Origin: Granulicella sp.
Lineage (GTDB): Bacteria; Acidobacteriota; Terriglobia; Terriglobales; Acidobacteriaceae
NCBI GenBank assembly: GCA_003132145.1
Contig: PKWU01000050.1
Span: 1 to 33,649 of the forward strand
Direction of reading: 5' to 3'
DNA: 33,649 nucleotides
The notes beneath the pieces are model-generated. The model did no database searches and was not told where the DNA came from. It saw only the letters and a list, made by a program, of their open reading frames with translations. A program made the translations under genes and the position numbers. Below, piece by piece: positions 1 through 8,133 of this stretch. How positions within the stretch are numbered: position 1 is the first letter of the stretch; each line of letters begins with the position of its first letter.

Positions 1-2026
1 GCGTCTCCACGGATTCCAGAAGTGAGAAGACTTCATCCTCAAGTTGGACCAACCCCTCGACGTTCCTCTGTTGTGCTGCCGCAATCACCGGAGCGAAACG
101 CTCGCCGATCAGTCCCGCCTGGATAAAGTGCTTGCGGAAGTTCTCGAAGACGGCGCTGTCGGTTGGCGCTTCAATGCCACGCGTAATCAACAACGCGCGA
201 GCGCTGCGCAGGCTGATGGCATAGGGCGCGTCCTCGCCCCGCGACTCACCGGAACGAAGCTGCTCGCGCAACTCCCGGGCGCTCTTCAGGTCCATCTCGA
301 TGAGGTCGAAGAGCCCCGCAGAGCACTCGCCAACGCCCTTTCCCACCAGCGAGAACGATTCCTTTGCGCCCCAGTCGTAGTAGTAGCTCTTGTCTTCGTT
401 GAACTCCGGAATCTTGCGGAAGCGGTCCGCGATAGCACGAATCTCCTGCGTGCCATCACCATCCACATAGGCCGTAAAGGATGAGTAGCTGTCTTTCTTC
501 ACCAGCCACAGCTTCAGCACTTCCTCCACAAACTCAGGCAGGTCGCGCGCGCTCACGCGATCGATCTGCCGCGCCAGCCGTGCGTTTCCCTCGCCGATCT
601 CGGCACCCGCCACAACCATGTATGCCGGAAACATCTGCTGCTCCTTGCGCCCGACATTGCCGAAGAAACCAAGATCGGCCAGCATGTGCTGCCCGCAGGT
701 ATTCGGACAGCCGGAGAGATTCAGGCGGAAGTCCGCAATCCGATTGAGGTCCAGATCGGAGTTCTTCAGCCTCTCCGCCGTAGCAGTAAGAGCTCCCTTG
801 GACAGGCAGATGCCAAGTTTGCAGGTGTCCGCGCCAGTGCATGCAATGGAATTGCCCAACAGACGCGGGAACGATGCGAGTTCCGTAATCTCCCTCACCA
901 GGCGATAAATATTTGCCAGATAGCTTTTTGGTATATTTCTCAGCCGAAGGTTCTGCCCAAAGGTTGCGCGCAGAACATAATTGCCAAAGGGCGCGAGAAG
1001 ATCGGCCAGACGAATTGCATCTTCATTCTTCAGATTGCCGAGAAAGATGGGAACCAGCACGGAAAACAGTTCCGGTTGCCGCTGCGCTTCGACAAAGCGC
1101 TCTCTCCATTGCGCAAACTCCGGCGAATCATCTAACACCGGCGCAAAGGACGGAAGTGTGCTGGTCTGCGGGACCTCTTCGATGAGAAGCGCGGGGGGAT
1201 TCTCCGTGCGAACAAGTTGCAACTGCTCCTCGTACAACTCGCGGAAGCGTTCTTCGCCAAGCGTGTTCCACAAGAATCGCAGTCGGGCCGCGTGGCGATT
1301 CTTGCGATTTCCATGTGCATCGAAGAGCCGCTTGATGGCAGTGGCTACGAGGTAAACGTCTCCGGCAGGAATAAAGTCATGCAGCAGATGCCCAACCTCC
1401 GGCTTGGTTCCCAACCCGCCGGCAACAAAAACGCGGAATCCTTTATCGCCATCGCGCAGTTGCGCGATAAACCCAAGATCGTTGAACTCCGCGTAAGAGC
1501 TGTCCGCAGCCGAGTTGGAGAAGGCGATCTTATACTTGCGCGGTAAAAGCCACGAATCGGATTCAGCAATGAGACGGCTGGTTAGCGCAAATGCGTAGGG
1601 ACTGGGATCGAAGACCTCATCCAGCCCGACGCCCGCATCCGGCGAGACTAGAATATTGCGAACCGTGTTGCCGCCCCCGCCGCGCGCCGCAAGTCCAACC
1701 TGGAGCAACTCGCGCATCACCGGAAGAACATTTTCCAGCGCAACGTCGTGGACCTGAAACTCCTGCCGCGTTGTAACGTGAATCGCCGGGCCGCCATATC
1801 GCGCGGAGATCTCCGCAATCGTCCGCAACTGATGCGGCGTCAGCGCTCCGCCCGTCGTACGAACGCGCACCATATAGCTGCCGTCGGTTCGCTGCTCGTA
1901 GCAGCCGAATGGGACGCGGCGCACCTTCAGGGTTGCGGCGTCAATCTCGCCGCGCCGATAGCGCTCGATGTAAGAACCAAGCTCGTCGAGTTCCACCGCA
2001 AGATTGTCCGGAATCTTATAGAACAT
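1..2026 (-). CDS. Siroheme nitrite/sulfite reductase (3' end beyond window)
   Basis: Assimilatory reductase that passes six electrons to sulfite or nitrite at a coupled siroheme-[4Fe4S] centre. The frame is open from an ATG at 2026 to the window edge (675 codons). The start is preceded by GGAGAAGG at good spacing. An N-terminal ferredoxin-like half-domain is followed by the GGGGNTVRNI stretch. The cluster/siroheme cysteines are visible as CTGADTC (Cys396, Cys402) and SGCPNTC (Cys440, Cys444), which fits the family signature. After about residue 500 there is a long mostly helical extension with segments such as SLRSARALLITRGIEAPTD that recall a HEPN-like module fused to some bacterial reductases. 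Sulfite versus nitrite cannot be decided from sequence. The neighbouring cysteine synthase and desulfurase favour sulfite. Confidence 0.9.
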   Translation of the reverse strand, partial: MFYKIPDNLAVELDELGSYIERYRRGEIDAATLKVRRVPFGCYEQRTDGSYMVRVRTTGGALTPHQLRTIAEISARYGGPAIHVTTRQEFQVHDVALENVLPVMRELLQVGLAARGGGGNTVRNILVSPDAGVGLDEVFDPSPYAFALTSRLIAESDSWLLPRKYKIAFSNSAADSSYAEFNDLGFIAQLRDGDKGFRVFVAGGLGTKPEVGHLLHDFIPAGDVYLVATAIKRLFDAHGNRKNRHAARLRFLWNTLGEERFRELYEEQLQLVRTENPPALLIEEVPQTSTLPSFAPVLDDSPEFAQWRERFVEAQRQPELFSVLVPIFLGNLKNEDAIRLADLLAPFGNYVLRATFGQNLRLRNIPKSYLANIYRLVREITELASFPRLLGNSIACTGADTCKLGICLSKGALTATAERLKNSDLDLNRIADFRLNLSGCPNTCGQHMLADLGFFGNVGRKEQQMFPAYMVVAGAEIGEGNARLARQIDRVSARDLPEFVEEVLKLWLVKKDSYSSFTAYVDGDGTQEIRAIADRFRKIPEFNEDKSYYYDWGAKESFSLVGKGVGECSAGLFDLIEMDLKSARELREQLRSGESRGEDAPYAISLRSARALLITRGIEAPTDSAVFENFRKHFIQAGLIGERFAPVIAAAQQRNVEGLVQLEDEVFSLLESVET

Positions 2027-2103
2027 CTGCCTTCTCCCATTCCCTAATCTGAGTGTATTGTGTTGCGGTCGTCGGAGCAGAGTTGTGAATTCAAAACAGA
2101 ATG

Positions 2104-2134
2104 TACTAGATTGCGGTAGTGATTTTTACTAGAT
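2104..2134. promoter_or_regulatory. Direct repeat TACTAGAT x2, candidate operator upstream of the sulfite reductase
   Basis: Two identical 8-mers TACTAGAT lie at 2104-2111 and 2127-2134, 23 bp apart (about two helical turns, same face). They sit 78-108 bp upstream of the reductase start in an AT-rich 154-bp gap. A promoter for the minus-strand gene could lie here, since the reductase is separated from the desulfurase. Such spacing suits a dimeric repressor or activator. The regulator is not identifiable. Confidence 0.4.
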
Positions 2135-2161
2135 GAAAAGGCAAAGAGGATCGTGATGCTT

Positions 2162-2190
2162 TTGCCATATAATGTTCGCATTATGCGTGG
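2162..2190. repeat. Inverted repeat ATAATG-TTCG-CATTAT resembling the RIT-end recombination box
   Basis: ATAATG at 2169-2174 and CATTAT at 2179-2184 form a stem around TTCG. The stop codon of the cysteine desulfurase gene lies inside the right arm. On the minus strand the site begins CTCCACGCATAATG, close to the CTCCACATAATG boxes at the right end of the recombinase element near 32,460. It may be a post-stop hairpin or a solo recombinase-binding site. Confidence 0.4.
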
Positions 2191-4130
2191 AGTTGTTTGA
2201 GCCGGCGCAGCGTGGCGGCCATTGCATCAATGTCTTCGTAGTTGTTGTACAGGGCCAGCGATGGGCGGACGGTAGTCTCCTGCCCGAAGCGGCGCAGCGT
2301 GGGTTGCGCGCAGTGGTGGCCGGAGCGCACGGCAATGCCTTCGCGGTTGAGCGCGGCACCCACGTCCTCGGTCTTGTAGCCTTCAAGAACGAACGACAGC
2401 ACGCCAGTCTTCTCCTTCGCCGTGCCGATGATGCAGATCCCGGGAATCTTCAGCAGTTCCCTGGTGGCGTAAACCAGCAATTCGTGCTCGTGGCGCGTGA
2501 TGTTCTCCATGCCGATGGTGTCGAGATAGGCGATCGCCGCGCCGAGGCCGACCGCGTCGGCGATGTTGCCCGTACCTGCCTCGAAGCGGAAGGGCGGCGG
2601 CTGGTAGAGGGTCTTCTCGAAGGTAACGTCGGCGATCATGTTGCCGCCGCCCTGCCAGGGAGGCGAGTCGTCGAGCGCGTCCAGCTTGCCGTAGAGGACG
2701 CCGATGCCGGTGGGCGCGAAGACCTTGTGGCCGGAAAAAACGTAGAAGTCCGCATCAAGCTGCTGCACATCGACGCGCATGTGCGAGACCGCCTGCGCTC
2801 CATCGACCAGCACGCGGGCGCCGTAGCGGTGCGCCATCTGCACCATCTGCTCGACCGGCGTGATGGTGCCCAGCGCGTTCGAGACGTGCGTGAAGGAGAC
2901 AAGCCGGGTGCGCGAGTTGAGCAGCTTCTCGTATTCGTCGAGCAGGATCTGTCCGCTGTCGTCGACCGGAATGACGCGCAGCCGCGCGCCCTTCTCCGCC
3001 GCCAACATCTGCCATGGAACAATGTTGGCGTGGTGCTCGATCCAACTGATAACGATCTCGTCGTCCTTGCCGATGTGCTGGCGTCCCCAACTCTGCGCCA
3101 CCAGGTTGATCGCCTCCGTCGCGCCGCGTACGAAGACGATCTCCTTCGACGAGGGCGCGTTGAGGAAGTGCGCGACCTGATTGCGTGCATCTTCGTATGC
3201 ATCGGTTGCGCGAGCTGCCAGCTCGTGCGCGGCGCGATGAATGTTCGAATTTTCGTGCTCGTAGAAGAACGAGAGGCGGTCGATGACGACCTGCGGCTTC
3301 TGCGTCGTCGCGGCGTTGTCCAGCCAGACGAGCGGCTTGCCATGCACCTTTTCGTTCAGGATGGGGAAGTCTTTGCGGATCGAAGTCACATCGAACTGGC
3401 GATTGACCAGCGCAAGATTCGGCAGCAGCGATGGTGCGAAACCCTGCGCTGGCTGCGGCGATTGTTGCGTTGCAGGTTGTGACGCCGACACGATGGGATG
3501 CGAGAGGGCACCTGCACCTTCGAGAAAATACAGCGGCGAAAACGCGCTCAGCGACTCCTGCGCAAAGCCCTCCGTGCCCGGTGCGGCGAGCGGCGGGATG
3601 GTCGGCAGCGAGGCCTCGAAGTTCGGAAAGGGAAGGTCGAAGTCGGGCAGAGGAAGGCTGAAGGGCGAGGTCGATGCCAGAGGCGCGGCGCTCTGCGCTA
3701 TTGCAGCCTGCGAGGGCAGCAATGGCGTGGAAGGCGCATTGACACTGAGCGGAGAGAGCGTCGGCGTTCCGGTGAAGGAGGTGGCCTCCCCAGGAAAACC
3801 TGCGGGCAGGCCGGAGCCGCCGAGACGCGCAATGTCTGCCTCGCTGGGAAGCTTGTCGACCGATGGCAACGCAGGCACAGACGGCGCAGGGGCGCCAAAC
3901 TGCGGCTGGCGCATCTCCATGACGGGAATCTCCGAGGTGTACGATGCAGGCGCATCGGCTCCCGCAAAGCTCGAATCGCCAGTATTGACGGGCTGATTCG
4001 GAAATGCGCGGAAGAACTCGTTGGCCATCCGCGTCAGCGTGGCGACGTCCGGCACCACGGCTCCAACCGCCGACTTCGCCTGCGCGACCGCGGCCTCGTC
4101 GAACTGGAAGCGTGGGTCACTTGTACTCAT
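2181..4130 (-). CDS. Cysteine desulfurase, family 2A encapsulin cargo
   Basis: PLP enzyme of the SufS/CsdA class that takes sulfur from L-cysteine as a persulfide, giving alanine. The catalytic domain spans about residues 246-649. It has the PLP lysine in FSGHKVF (Lys469), the HVSNALGT loop, and the persulfide cysteine in VRSGHHCAQP (Cys607). Residues 1-245 are an added Pro/Ala/Ser-rich low-complexity extension, absent from ordinary SufS (about 410 residues). It contains a hydrophobic helix-like patch TLTRMANEFFRAFP (31-44) and SPLYFLEG (198-205). Such extensions are known in desulfurases packed inside family 2A encapsulins, where they direct loading. The gene overlaps the shell gene by 14 bp, which supports translational coupling and a defined stoichiometry. 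No SufE or SufBCD gene is adjacent, so a role in sulfur storage rather than Fe-S assembly is inferred. Confidence 0.95.
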   Translation of the reverse strand: MSTSDPRFQFDEAAVAQAKSAVGAVVPDVATLTRMANEFFRAFPNQPVNTGDSSFAGADAPASYTSEIPVMEMRQPQFGAPAPSVPALPSVDKLPSEADIARLGGSGLPAGFPGEATSFTGTPTLSPLSVNAPSTPLLPSQAAIAQSAAPLASTSPFSLPLPDFDLPFPNFEASLPTIPPLAAPGTEGFAQESLSAFSPLYFLEGAGALSHPIVSASQPATQQSPQPAQGFAPSLLPNLALVNRQFDVTSIRKDFPILNEKVHGKPLVWLDNAATTQKPQVVIDRLSFFYEHENSNIHRAAHELAARATDAYEDARNQVAHFLNAPSSKEIVFVRGATEAINLVAQSWGRQHIGKDDEIVISWIEHHANIVPWQMLAAEKGARLRVIPVDDSGQILLDEYEKLLNSRTRLVSFTHVSNALGTITPVEQMVQMAHRYGARVLVDGAQAVSHMRVDVQQLDADFYVFSGHKVFAPTGIGVLYGKLDALDDSPPWQGGGNMIADVTFEKTLYQPPPFRFEAGTGNIADAVGLGAAIAYLDTIGMENITRHEHELLVYATRELLKIPGICIIGTAKEKTGVLSFVLEGYKTEDVGAALNREGIAVRSGHHCAQPTLRRFGQETTVRPSLALYNNYEDIDAMAATLRRLKQLHA

Positions 4131-5034
4131 GATAGTTTCCGACCTCGACGTTTTCGAGCACGCCCAACGCGTCTTCCGTCAACACGGCGGCCGAGCAGTA
4201 GAGCGAGACAAGGTATGACGCAATCGAGCTGCGATCGATGCCCATGAAGCGCACGGAGAGGCCGGGCGTCTGTTCGCCGGGCAGCCCAGGCTGGAAGAGG
4301 CCGACCACGCCCTGGCGCTTTTCGCCGGTGCGCAGCAGCAGAATGTTGCTCTTGCCCTCTGCGTTGATGGTGAGCTTGTCCGACGGAATCAGCGGCACGC
4401 CACGCCATGTGAGGAAGGGCGAACCGAAGATCGTTGCCGTCGGAGGAGGAACGCCGCGCCGCGTGCATTCGCGCCCAAACGCAGCAATGGAGCGGGGATG
4501 CGCGAGAAAGAACGCGGGCTCCTTCCATATCTTCGCCAGTAACTCATCGAGATCGTCCGGTGTCGGCGAGCCCTTGCGCGTCTTTACGCGAAACTCCGGT
4601 GCCGCCTGATGCAGCAGCCCGTATTCGGTGTTGTTGACCAGTTCATGCTCCTGCCGCTCTTTCACGCGTTCGACGGTCAGGCGAATCTGCTCGCGAATCT
4701 GATCGTGCGGATGGCTATAGAGATCGGAGATGCGCGTATGCACATCGACGATGGTCGAGATGGCGCTCAGCGTCTGTTCGCGGGGCTTCTCTTCCAAGTC
4801 GACGAAGGTCTGCGGCAGCTTGCGCTCGTCGCGCGAGCCGCAGATGACGTCGACCGGCTGATCTTTCTTGGCCTTATTGATGCGATAGGTTCCCGACTCA
4901 ACCGGAACCCAAGAGAGCAACTGAACCAGCCAGCGCGGAGTGATGGCCGTCAACTGTGGCGGCGTCTTTGTGGTGGTGGCTAACTGGCGGGCTGCTGCAT
5001 CGCCAAGGGCTCGGCGGACTTCAGTGTTCGGCAT
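4117..5034 (-). CDS. srpI: Family 2A encapsulin nanocompartment shell protein (SrpI-like)
   Basis: 305-residue protein matching the family 2A encapsulin shell in length and character, an HK97-fold capsid-like protein that assembles into a closed icosahedral cage in the cytoplasm. Recognisable stretches include the TPRWLVQLLSWVPVESGTYRIN N-terminal arm region and the C-terminal LSVRFMGIDRSSIASYLVSLY followed by LTEDALGVLENVEVG. In Synechococcus the homologue SrpI is induced by sulfur starvation and encloses a cysteine desulfurase. Here the cargo gene follows directly with a 14-bp overlap. The start has a strong AAGGAG ribosome binding site. The family 2B cyclic-nucleotide-binding insertion is absent, consistent with 2A. 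The sulfur-gene neighbourhood (cysK upstream, sulfite reductase downstream) supports the same role. Confidence 0.95.
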   Translation of the reverse strand: MPNTEVRRALGDAAARQLATTTKTPPQLTAITPRWLVQLLSWVPVESGTYRINKAKKDQPVDVICGSRDERKLPQTFVDLEEKPREQTLSAISTIVDVHTRISDLYSHPHDQIREQIRLTVERVKERQEHELVNNTEYGLLHQAAPEFRVKTRKGSPTPDDLDELLAKIWKEPAFFLAHPRSIAAFGRECTRRGVPPPTATIFGSPFLTWRGVPLIPSDKLTINAEGKSNILLLRTGEKRQGVVGLFQPGLPGEQTPGLSVRFMGIDRSSIASYLVSLYCSAAVLTEDALGVLENVEVGNYHEYK

Positions 5035-5066
5035 CGTGATTGCTCCTTATAGAACTTACATATTAG

Positions 5067-5085
5067 ATCGAAATACATTTTCGAT
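5067..5085. other. Hairpin between aminotransferase and encapsulin genes
   Basis: ATCGAAA at 5067-5073 and TTTCGAT at 5079-5085 pair perfectly around a 5-nt loop, in the 72-bp gap just upstream of the encapsulin ribosome binding site. No T-run follows on the minus strand, so it is not a convincing terminator. It could be a processing or regulatory stem. Confidence 0.35.
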
Positions 5086-5106
5086 GAAGATAAGGACGGA
5101 AACAAT

Positions 5107-6279
5107 TCAAAGAGTTCGTAGCGCACAACAGGCGCGGTCCAGGGCCTCCGGCTTCTTGCCGAAACAAAAGCGAAGCAGATTCTCCTCTCCCCCGGATGCG
5201 AAGAACGCGGAGCCGGCAACCGCGGCAACGCCAGTGGCCGCCAGCAGTGTTCGGGCCTTCTTCGCCGCAGTCACTCCTGGAATGCGGCTGGCATCGGCGA
5301 GAACGTAGTAAGCGCCAGCCGGAATGGAGGGTGGCAGCCCGGCATCGCTCAGCGCCGCGCAGAGCTGGTCGCGCTTCTGCTGGTACTCGCGGGAAATATC
5401 GCCATAGAAAGATGCGGGCAGGCCAATCAGTCCCGCTGCCGCGCCATACTGCAGCGGGCCGGGTGCGCAGATGTAGACCAGATCGTGGAAGTAGCCGATG
5501 GTTGGCACCCACTCTCTGCTGGCCGCAAGATACCCGACGCGCCATCCGGTAATACTGAATGTTTTGGATAGACCACAGATGGTAATGGTGCGTTTGAACA
5601 TCCCCGGCAGCGTCGCAATGCTGATGTGCCGATTGCCGTCGAAGAGGAAGTGCTCGTAGACCTCATCCGTGAAGACGAAGAGGTCGTGCTCGATGGCGAG
5701 TTCTGCGATGGCCTCGAGCTCCTCCAGCGAGAAGACCTTGCCGCAGGGGTTCGACGGTGTGTTGACAAGAATTGCGCGGGTGCGCGGAGTAATGGATTCG
5801 CGCAGTCGCGCAACGTCGAGCTGCCACTCCGGCGCGTGGAGCGGAACGGCCACGGGCATCGCGCGCAGCGAGAGCATCGTGTTCCAATGATAGCCATAGA
5901 ACGGCTCGAAGAGAATCACCTCGTCGCCGGGATCGAGCAGCGCGAGGCTTGCCGCATATAGCGCGCCGGTGGCCCCTGCGGTGACCAGAATCTCCGTGTC
6001 GGGGTCGGCGCGAATCCCGTTGAACGCCGCCAGCTTTCCTGCAATCGCCTCGCGCAGCGGTGCGATTCCGTCCAACCGCGTGTATGTATTCCATCCGCTG
6101 TGGATCGCGTTGACCGCGCCCTCGGCGACCAGCGCCGGCAGCTCGGTATCGCAGACCCCCTGCGCCAGATTCACTCCGCCAATCCGCTCGCACTCGACGG
6201 ACATCGAGCGTATCTCCGATTGGAGTATCAGCGGTGCGATCTGGCTGAGGCGGCGCTGGCCGGTGGCTGTTGGCATCAT
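5107..6279 (-). CDS. Class I/II pyridoxal-phosphate aminotransferase
   Basis: 390-residue fold-type I aminotransferase of the aspartate/kynurenine/methionine aminotransferase group. Visible motifs: NTPSNPCGK (Asn177), TDEVYEH (Asp205, Tyr208), and GLSKTFSITGWRVGY with the PLP lysine at about Lys239. Length is normal and no signal peptide is present, so it is cytoplasmic. Its substrate is not resolved. The position between cysK and the encapsulin genes suggests a sulfur amino acid, for example the keto acid of methionine, but this is inference. The first two codons are both ATG (6279, 6276) with no strong ribosome binding site. It is probably co-transcribed with cysK (130-bp gap) and the encapsulin gene (72-bp gap). 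Confidence 0.88.
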   Translation of the reverse strand: MMPTATGQRRLSQIAPLILQSEIRSMSVECERIGGVNLAQGVCDTELPALVAEGAVNAIHSGWNTYTRLDGIAPLREAIAGKLAAFNGIRADPDTEILVTAGATGALYAASLALLDPGDEVILFEPFYGYHWNTMLSLRAMPVAVPLHAPEWQLDVARLRESITPRTRAILVNTPSNPCGKVFSLEELEAIAELAIEHDLFVFTDEVYEHFLFDGNRHISIATLPGMFKRTITICGLSKTFSITGWRVGYLAASREWVPTIGYFHDLVYICAPGPLQYGAAAGLIGLPASFYGDISREYQQKRDQLCAALSDAGLPPSIPAGAYYVLADASRIPGVTAAKKARTLLAATGVAAVAGSAFFASGGEENLLRFCFGKKPEALDRACCALRTL

Positions 6280-6409
6280 CGAATCTCACTAAGGAGCAAT
6301 TCTATTCATCATTCAGGGACGGCTGGATCGCGTACACAATCCCGTCGCATCACTTCGCAATCCAGCCGCGCCTGTCTTCGTGGACCATCTTGCGGCAAGT
6401 TGACCGGCG

Positions 6410-7381
6410 TTACACCGCGATGGTAGACGCCTTCGTCTCCAGCGCCTGCTGGCGCAGCTCGTCGAAGAGGCCGGTGGAGAGATACCGCTCGCCGAAGTCG
6501 GGCAGAATAACGACGATCAGCTTGCCGGCGTTCTTCGGCTGGCGCGCAACCTCCAGCGCCGCAAACACCGCAGCCCCGGACGAGATGCCGACCAGCAACC
6601 CCTCTTCCTTTGGCAGCCGTCGGGCCGTGGCAAGAGCGTCTTCATTGCTCACCTTGACGATCTCATCAATCAGCTCGGTCTTCAGGACCTTGGGGACGAA
6701 CCCCGCGCCGATGCCCTGGATCTTGTGCGGTCCGGGCGTTCCGCCGGAGAGAACGTCACTGGCGGCGGGCTCGACCGCGACGGTCCAGAAGCTGGGCTTG
6801 CGCGGCTTGATATACTCGCTGACGCCGGTCAGCGTACCGCCGGTGCCTACACCCGAGATGAGGATGTCCACCTTGCCATCGGTGTCCTCCCAGATCTCCG
6901 GTCCGGTGGTATCGAAGTGGATCTTGGGGTTCGCGGGATTGTTGAACTGCTGCAGGATGTATCCGTTGGGCGTCTCGCGCAGCAGCTCTTCCGCCTTGGC
7001 GACGGCGCCCTTCATGCCGTTCGGTCCAGGCGTCAGCACGATCTCCGCACCGTAGGCCAGTATCACGACCCGGCGCTCGACGCTCATCGTCTCCGGCATG
7101 GTGAGGATGAGGCGGTAGCCCTTGACCGCGGCGACGAAGGCAAGCGCGATGCCGGTGTTGCCGCTGGTCGGCTCGATCAGGACGGTTTTACCTGGAGTAA
7201 TCTTCCCCTCGCGCTCGGCGGCCTCGATCAACGCCAGCCCAATGCGGTCCTTCACGCTTGCGGCCGGGTTGCGGCTCTCCAGCTTGGCCACGACGGTGGC
7301 ATTGATTCCTTCCGTAACGCGGTTCAGGCGTACTAGCGGCGTGCGGCCAATTAATTCCGTAACATTCTGTGCGATGCTCAT
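6410..7381 (-). CDS. cysK: Cysteine synthase A (O-acetylserine sulfhydrylase)
   Basis: Makes L-cysteine from O-acetylserine and sulfide with PLP, the last step of sulfate assimilation. The protein (323 residues from the chosen start) has the PLP lysine in NPAASVKDR (Lys44), the TSGNTG substrate loop (72-77), the phosphate-binding GVGTGGT loop and the GISSGAA stretch. Length is normal for CysK. The ATG at 7381 is chosen because AAGGGG lies just upstream. The alternative ATG at 7399 has no ribosome binding site. It is the first gene of the minus-strand sulfur cluster that continues into the aminotransferase, encapsulin, desulfurase and sulfite reductase. Its leader region contains Cys-rich short ORFs. 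Confidence 0.95.
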   Translation of the reverse strand: MSIAQNVTELIGRTPLVRLNRVTEGINATVVAKLESRNPAASVKDRIGLALIEAAEREGKITPGKTVLIEPTSGNTGIALAFVAAVKGYRLILTMPETMSVERRVVILAYGAEIVLTPGPNGMKGAVAKAEELLRETPNGYILQQFNNPANPKIHFDTTGPEIWEDTDGKVDILISGVGTGGTLTGVSEYIKPRKPSFWTVAVEPAASDVLSGGTPGPHKIQGIGAGFVPKVLKTELIDEIVKVSNEDALATARRLPKEEGLLVGISSGAAVFAALEVARQPKNAGKLIVVILPDFGERYLSTGLFDELRQQALETKASTIAV

Positions 7382-7443
7382 GTTTTCCCCTTGACCCATT
7401 GCCCGGTGTAACGCCGGGGCTGCGCTCTTGGTTGCGCACTACC

Positions 7444-7539
7444 TCAGTTCAGGCAGCGCCCAGTACAATGCGATATGCAGTACGGGTAGGGGTCAACAGT
7501 AAAATGCGCGGGGGGATGCGGCGATGCGGCCATGCACAT
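7444..7539 (-). CDS. Possible Cys-rich leader ORF upstream of cysK
   Basis: ATG at 7539 opens 31 codons with Cys at positions 2, 22, 26 and 30 (segment YCISHCTGRCLN at the end), stopping 63 bp before cysK. An overlapping ORF at 7493-7555 in another frame ends in a single Cys codon before its stop (AFYC). Neither has a convincing ribosome binding site, so the reading frame is uncertain. It is listed because Cys-codon leaders precede several other sulfur genes in this window. Confidence 0.35.
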   Translation of the reverse strand: MCMAASPHPPAHFTVDPYPYCISHCTGRCLN

Positions 7540-7685
7540 TTCTGCTGGCCTGCATGACTTGGATGGCGATAGACACAGACCCGCGAAGCTGGGCTGAACG
7601 GTTCTGTTTGAGATCGCTCATCATTCTTCTCACAGATTATAGGATTGACCGGATAAATGTCTATACGTCAAGCAACTGCCCGCAG

Positions 7686-7776
7686 GGGAATTGCATTTGG
7701 AATTAGGTGCCAAGTGAGGAACCTTTTGCAGGGTTTGGCAAGAGACATATTTCCCCGAGGGAATCACATTTGGAAC
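7686..7776. repeat. Imperfect 18-bp direct repeat in intergenic region
   Basis: Two copies related as GGGAATTGCATTTGGAAT (7686-7703) and GGGAATCACATTTGGAAC (7759-7776), 15 of 18 identical and 73 bp apart. They lie in the gap between the cysK leader and an integrase relic. The rest of 7,560-7,835 holds nothing recognisable. Function unknown. Confidence 0.4.
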
Positions 7777-7837
7777 TTATTAGCCCCCAGATGGCTGGAG
7801 ATATACAAATTTCGACGGTTGTGGGGGAGCTTAGGGC

Positions 7838-8050
7838 AGCCGGTACTTCCGTCGTGCGCCCGATCAGCTTGGCCCTGAAGATATTCGCAAGTTTCAGGCA
7901 GCACTATTCACCACGTTCAAGTTCAGCCAGAACACTGTAATCCTGCGGCTGGCGGCTCAGCGTTTCTTCTATATTCATGTGTTGAAGCACGGCTGGAGCA
8001 TCGCCGAGACGCCTTATCCGAAGAAGGTGCGTCACCTTCCACAGCACTAA
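7838..8050 (+). pseudogene. Relic of a tyrosine recombinase/integrase N-terminal domain
   Basis: The frame reads from about 7838 to a TAA at 8048 and gives APDQLGPEDIRKFQ, then LRLAAQRFFYIHVLKHGW and PYPKKVRHLPQ. This matches the SAM-like core-binding domain of a common integrase family, in which the continuing text is normally LPTVLS. There is no start codon in place, an in-frame TAG lies at 7832, and the catalytic domain is missing. It is a decayed fragment from an old mobile element beside the cysK promoter region. Confidence 0.7.
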
Positions 8051-8133
8051 GACTTCCCATTACTGATCGTGTGAGTAGGGACCAAACACGCAGAACAGGC
8101 TGCATCAAGCCGATATTGCACATGAAGAAACAC

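Noticed and set aside
2172..3482. Long plus-strand ORF opposite the cysteine desulfurase
   Set aside because: Antisense shadow of a clearly recognisable gene; no domain and GC-driven open frame.
6320..6368. 9-bp inverted repeat CGGCTGGAT/ATCCAGCCG after cysK
   Set aside because: Loop of 31 nt and no T-run, so not a convincing terminator.
6404..7417. 14-bp inverted repeat CCGGCGTTACACCG flanking cysK (6404-6417 and 7404-7417)
   Set aside because: Several matches of 13-14 bp are expected by chance in a window of this size, and one copy covers the stop codon. No other sign of a cassette.
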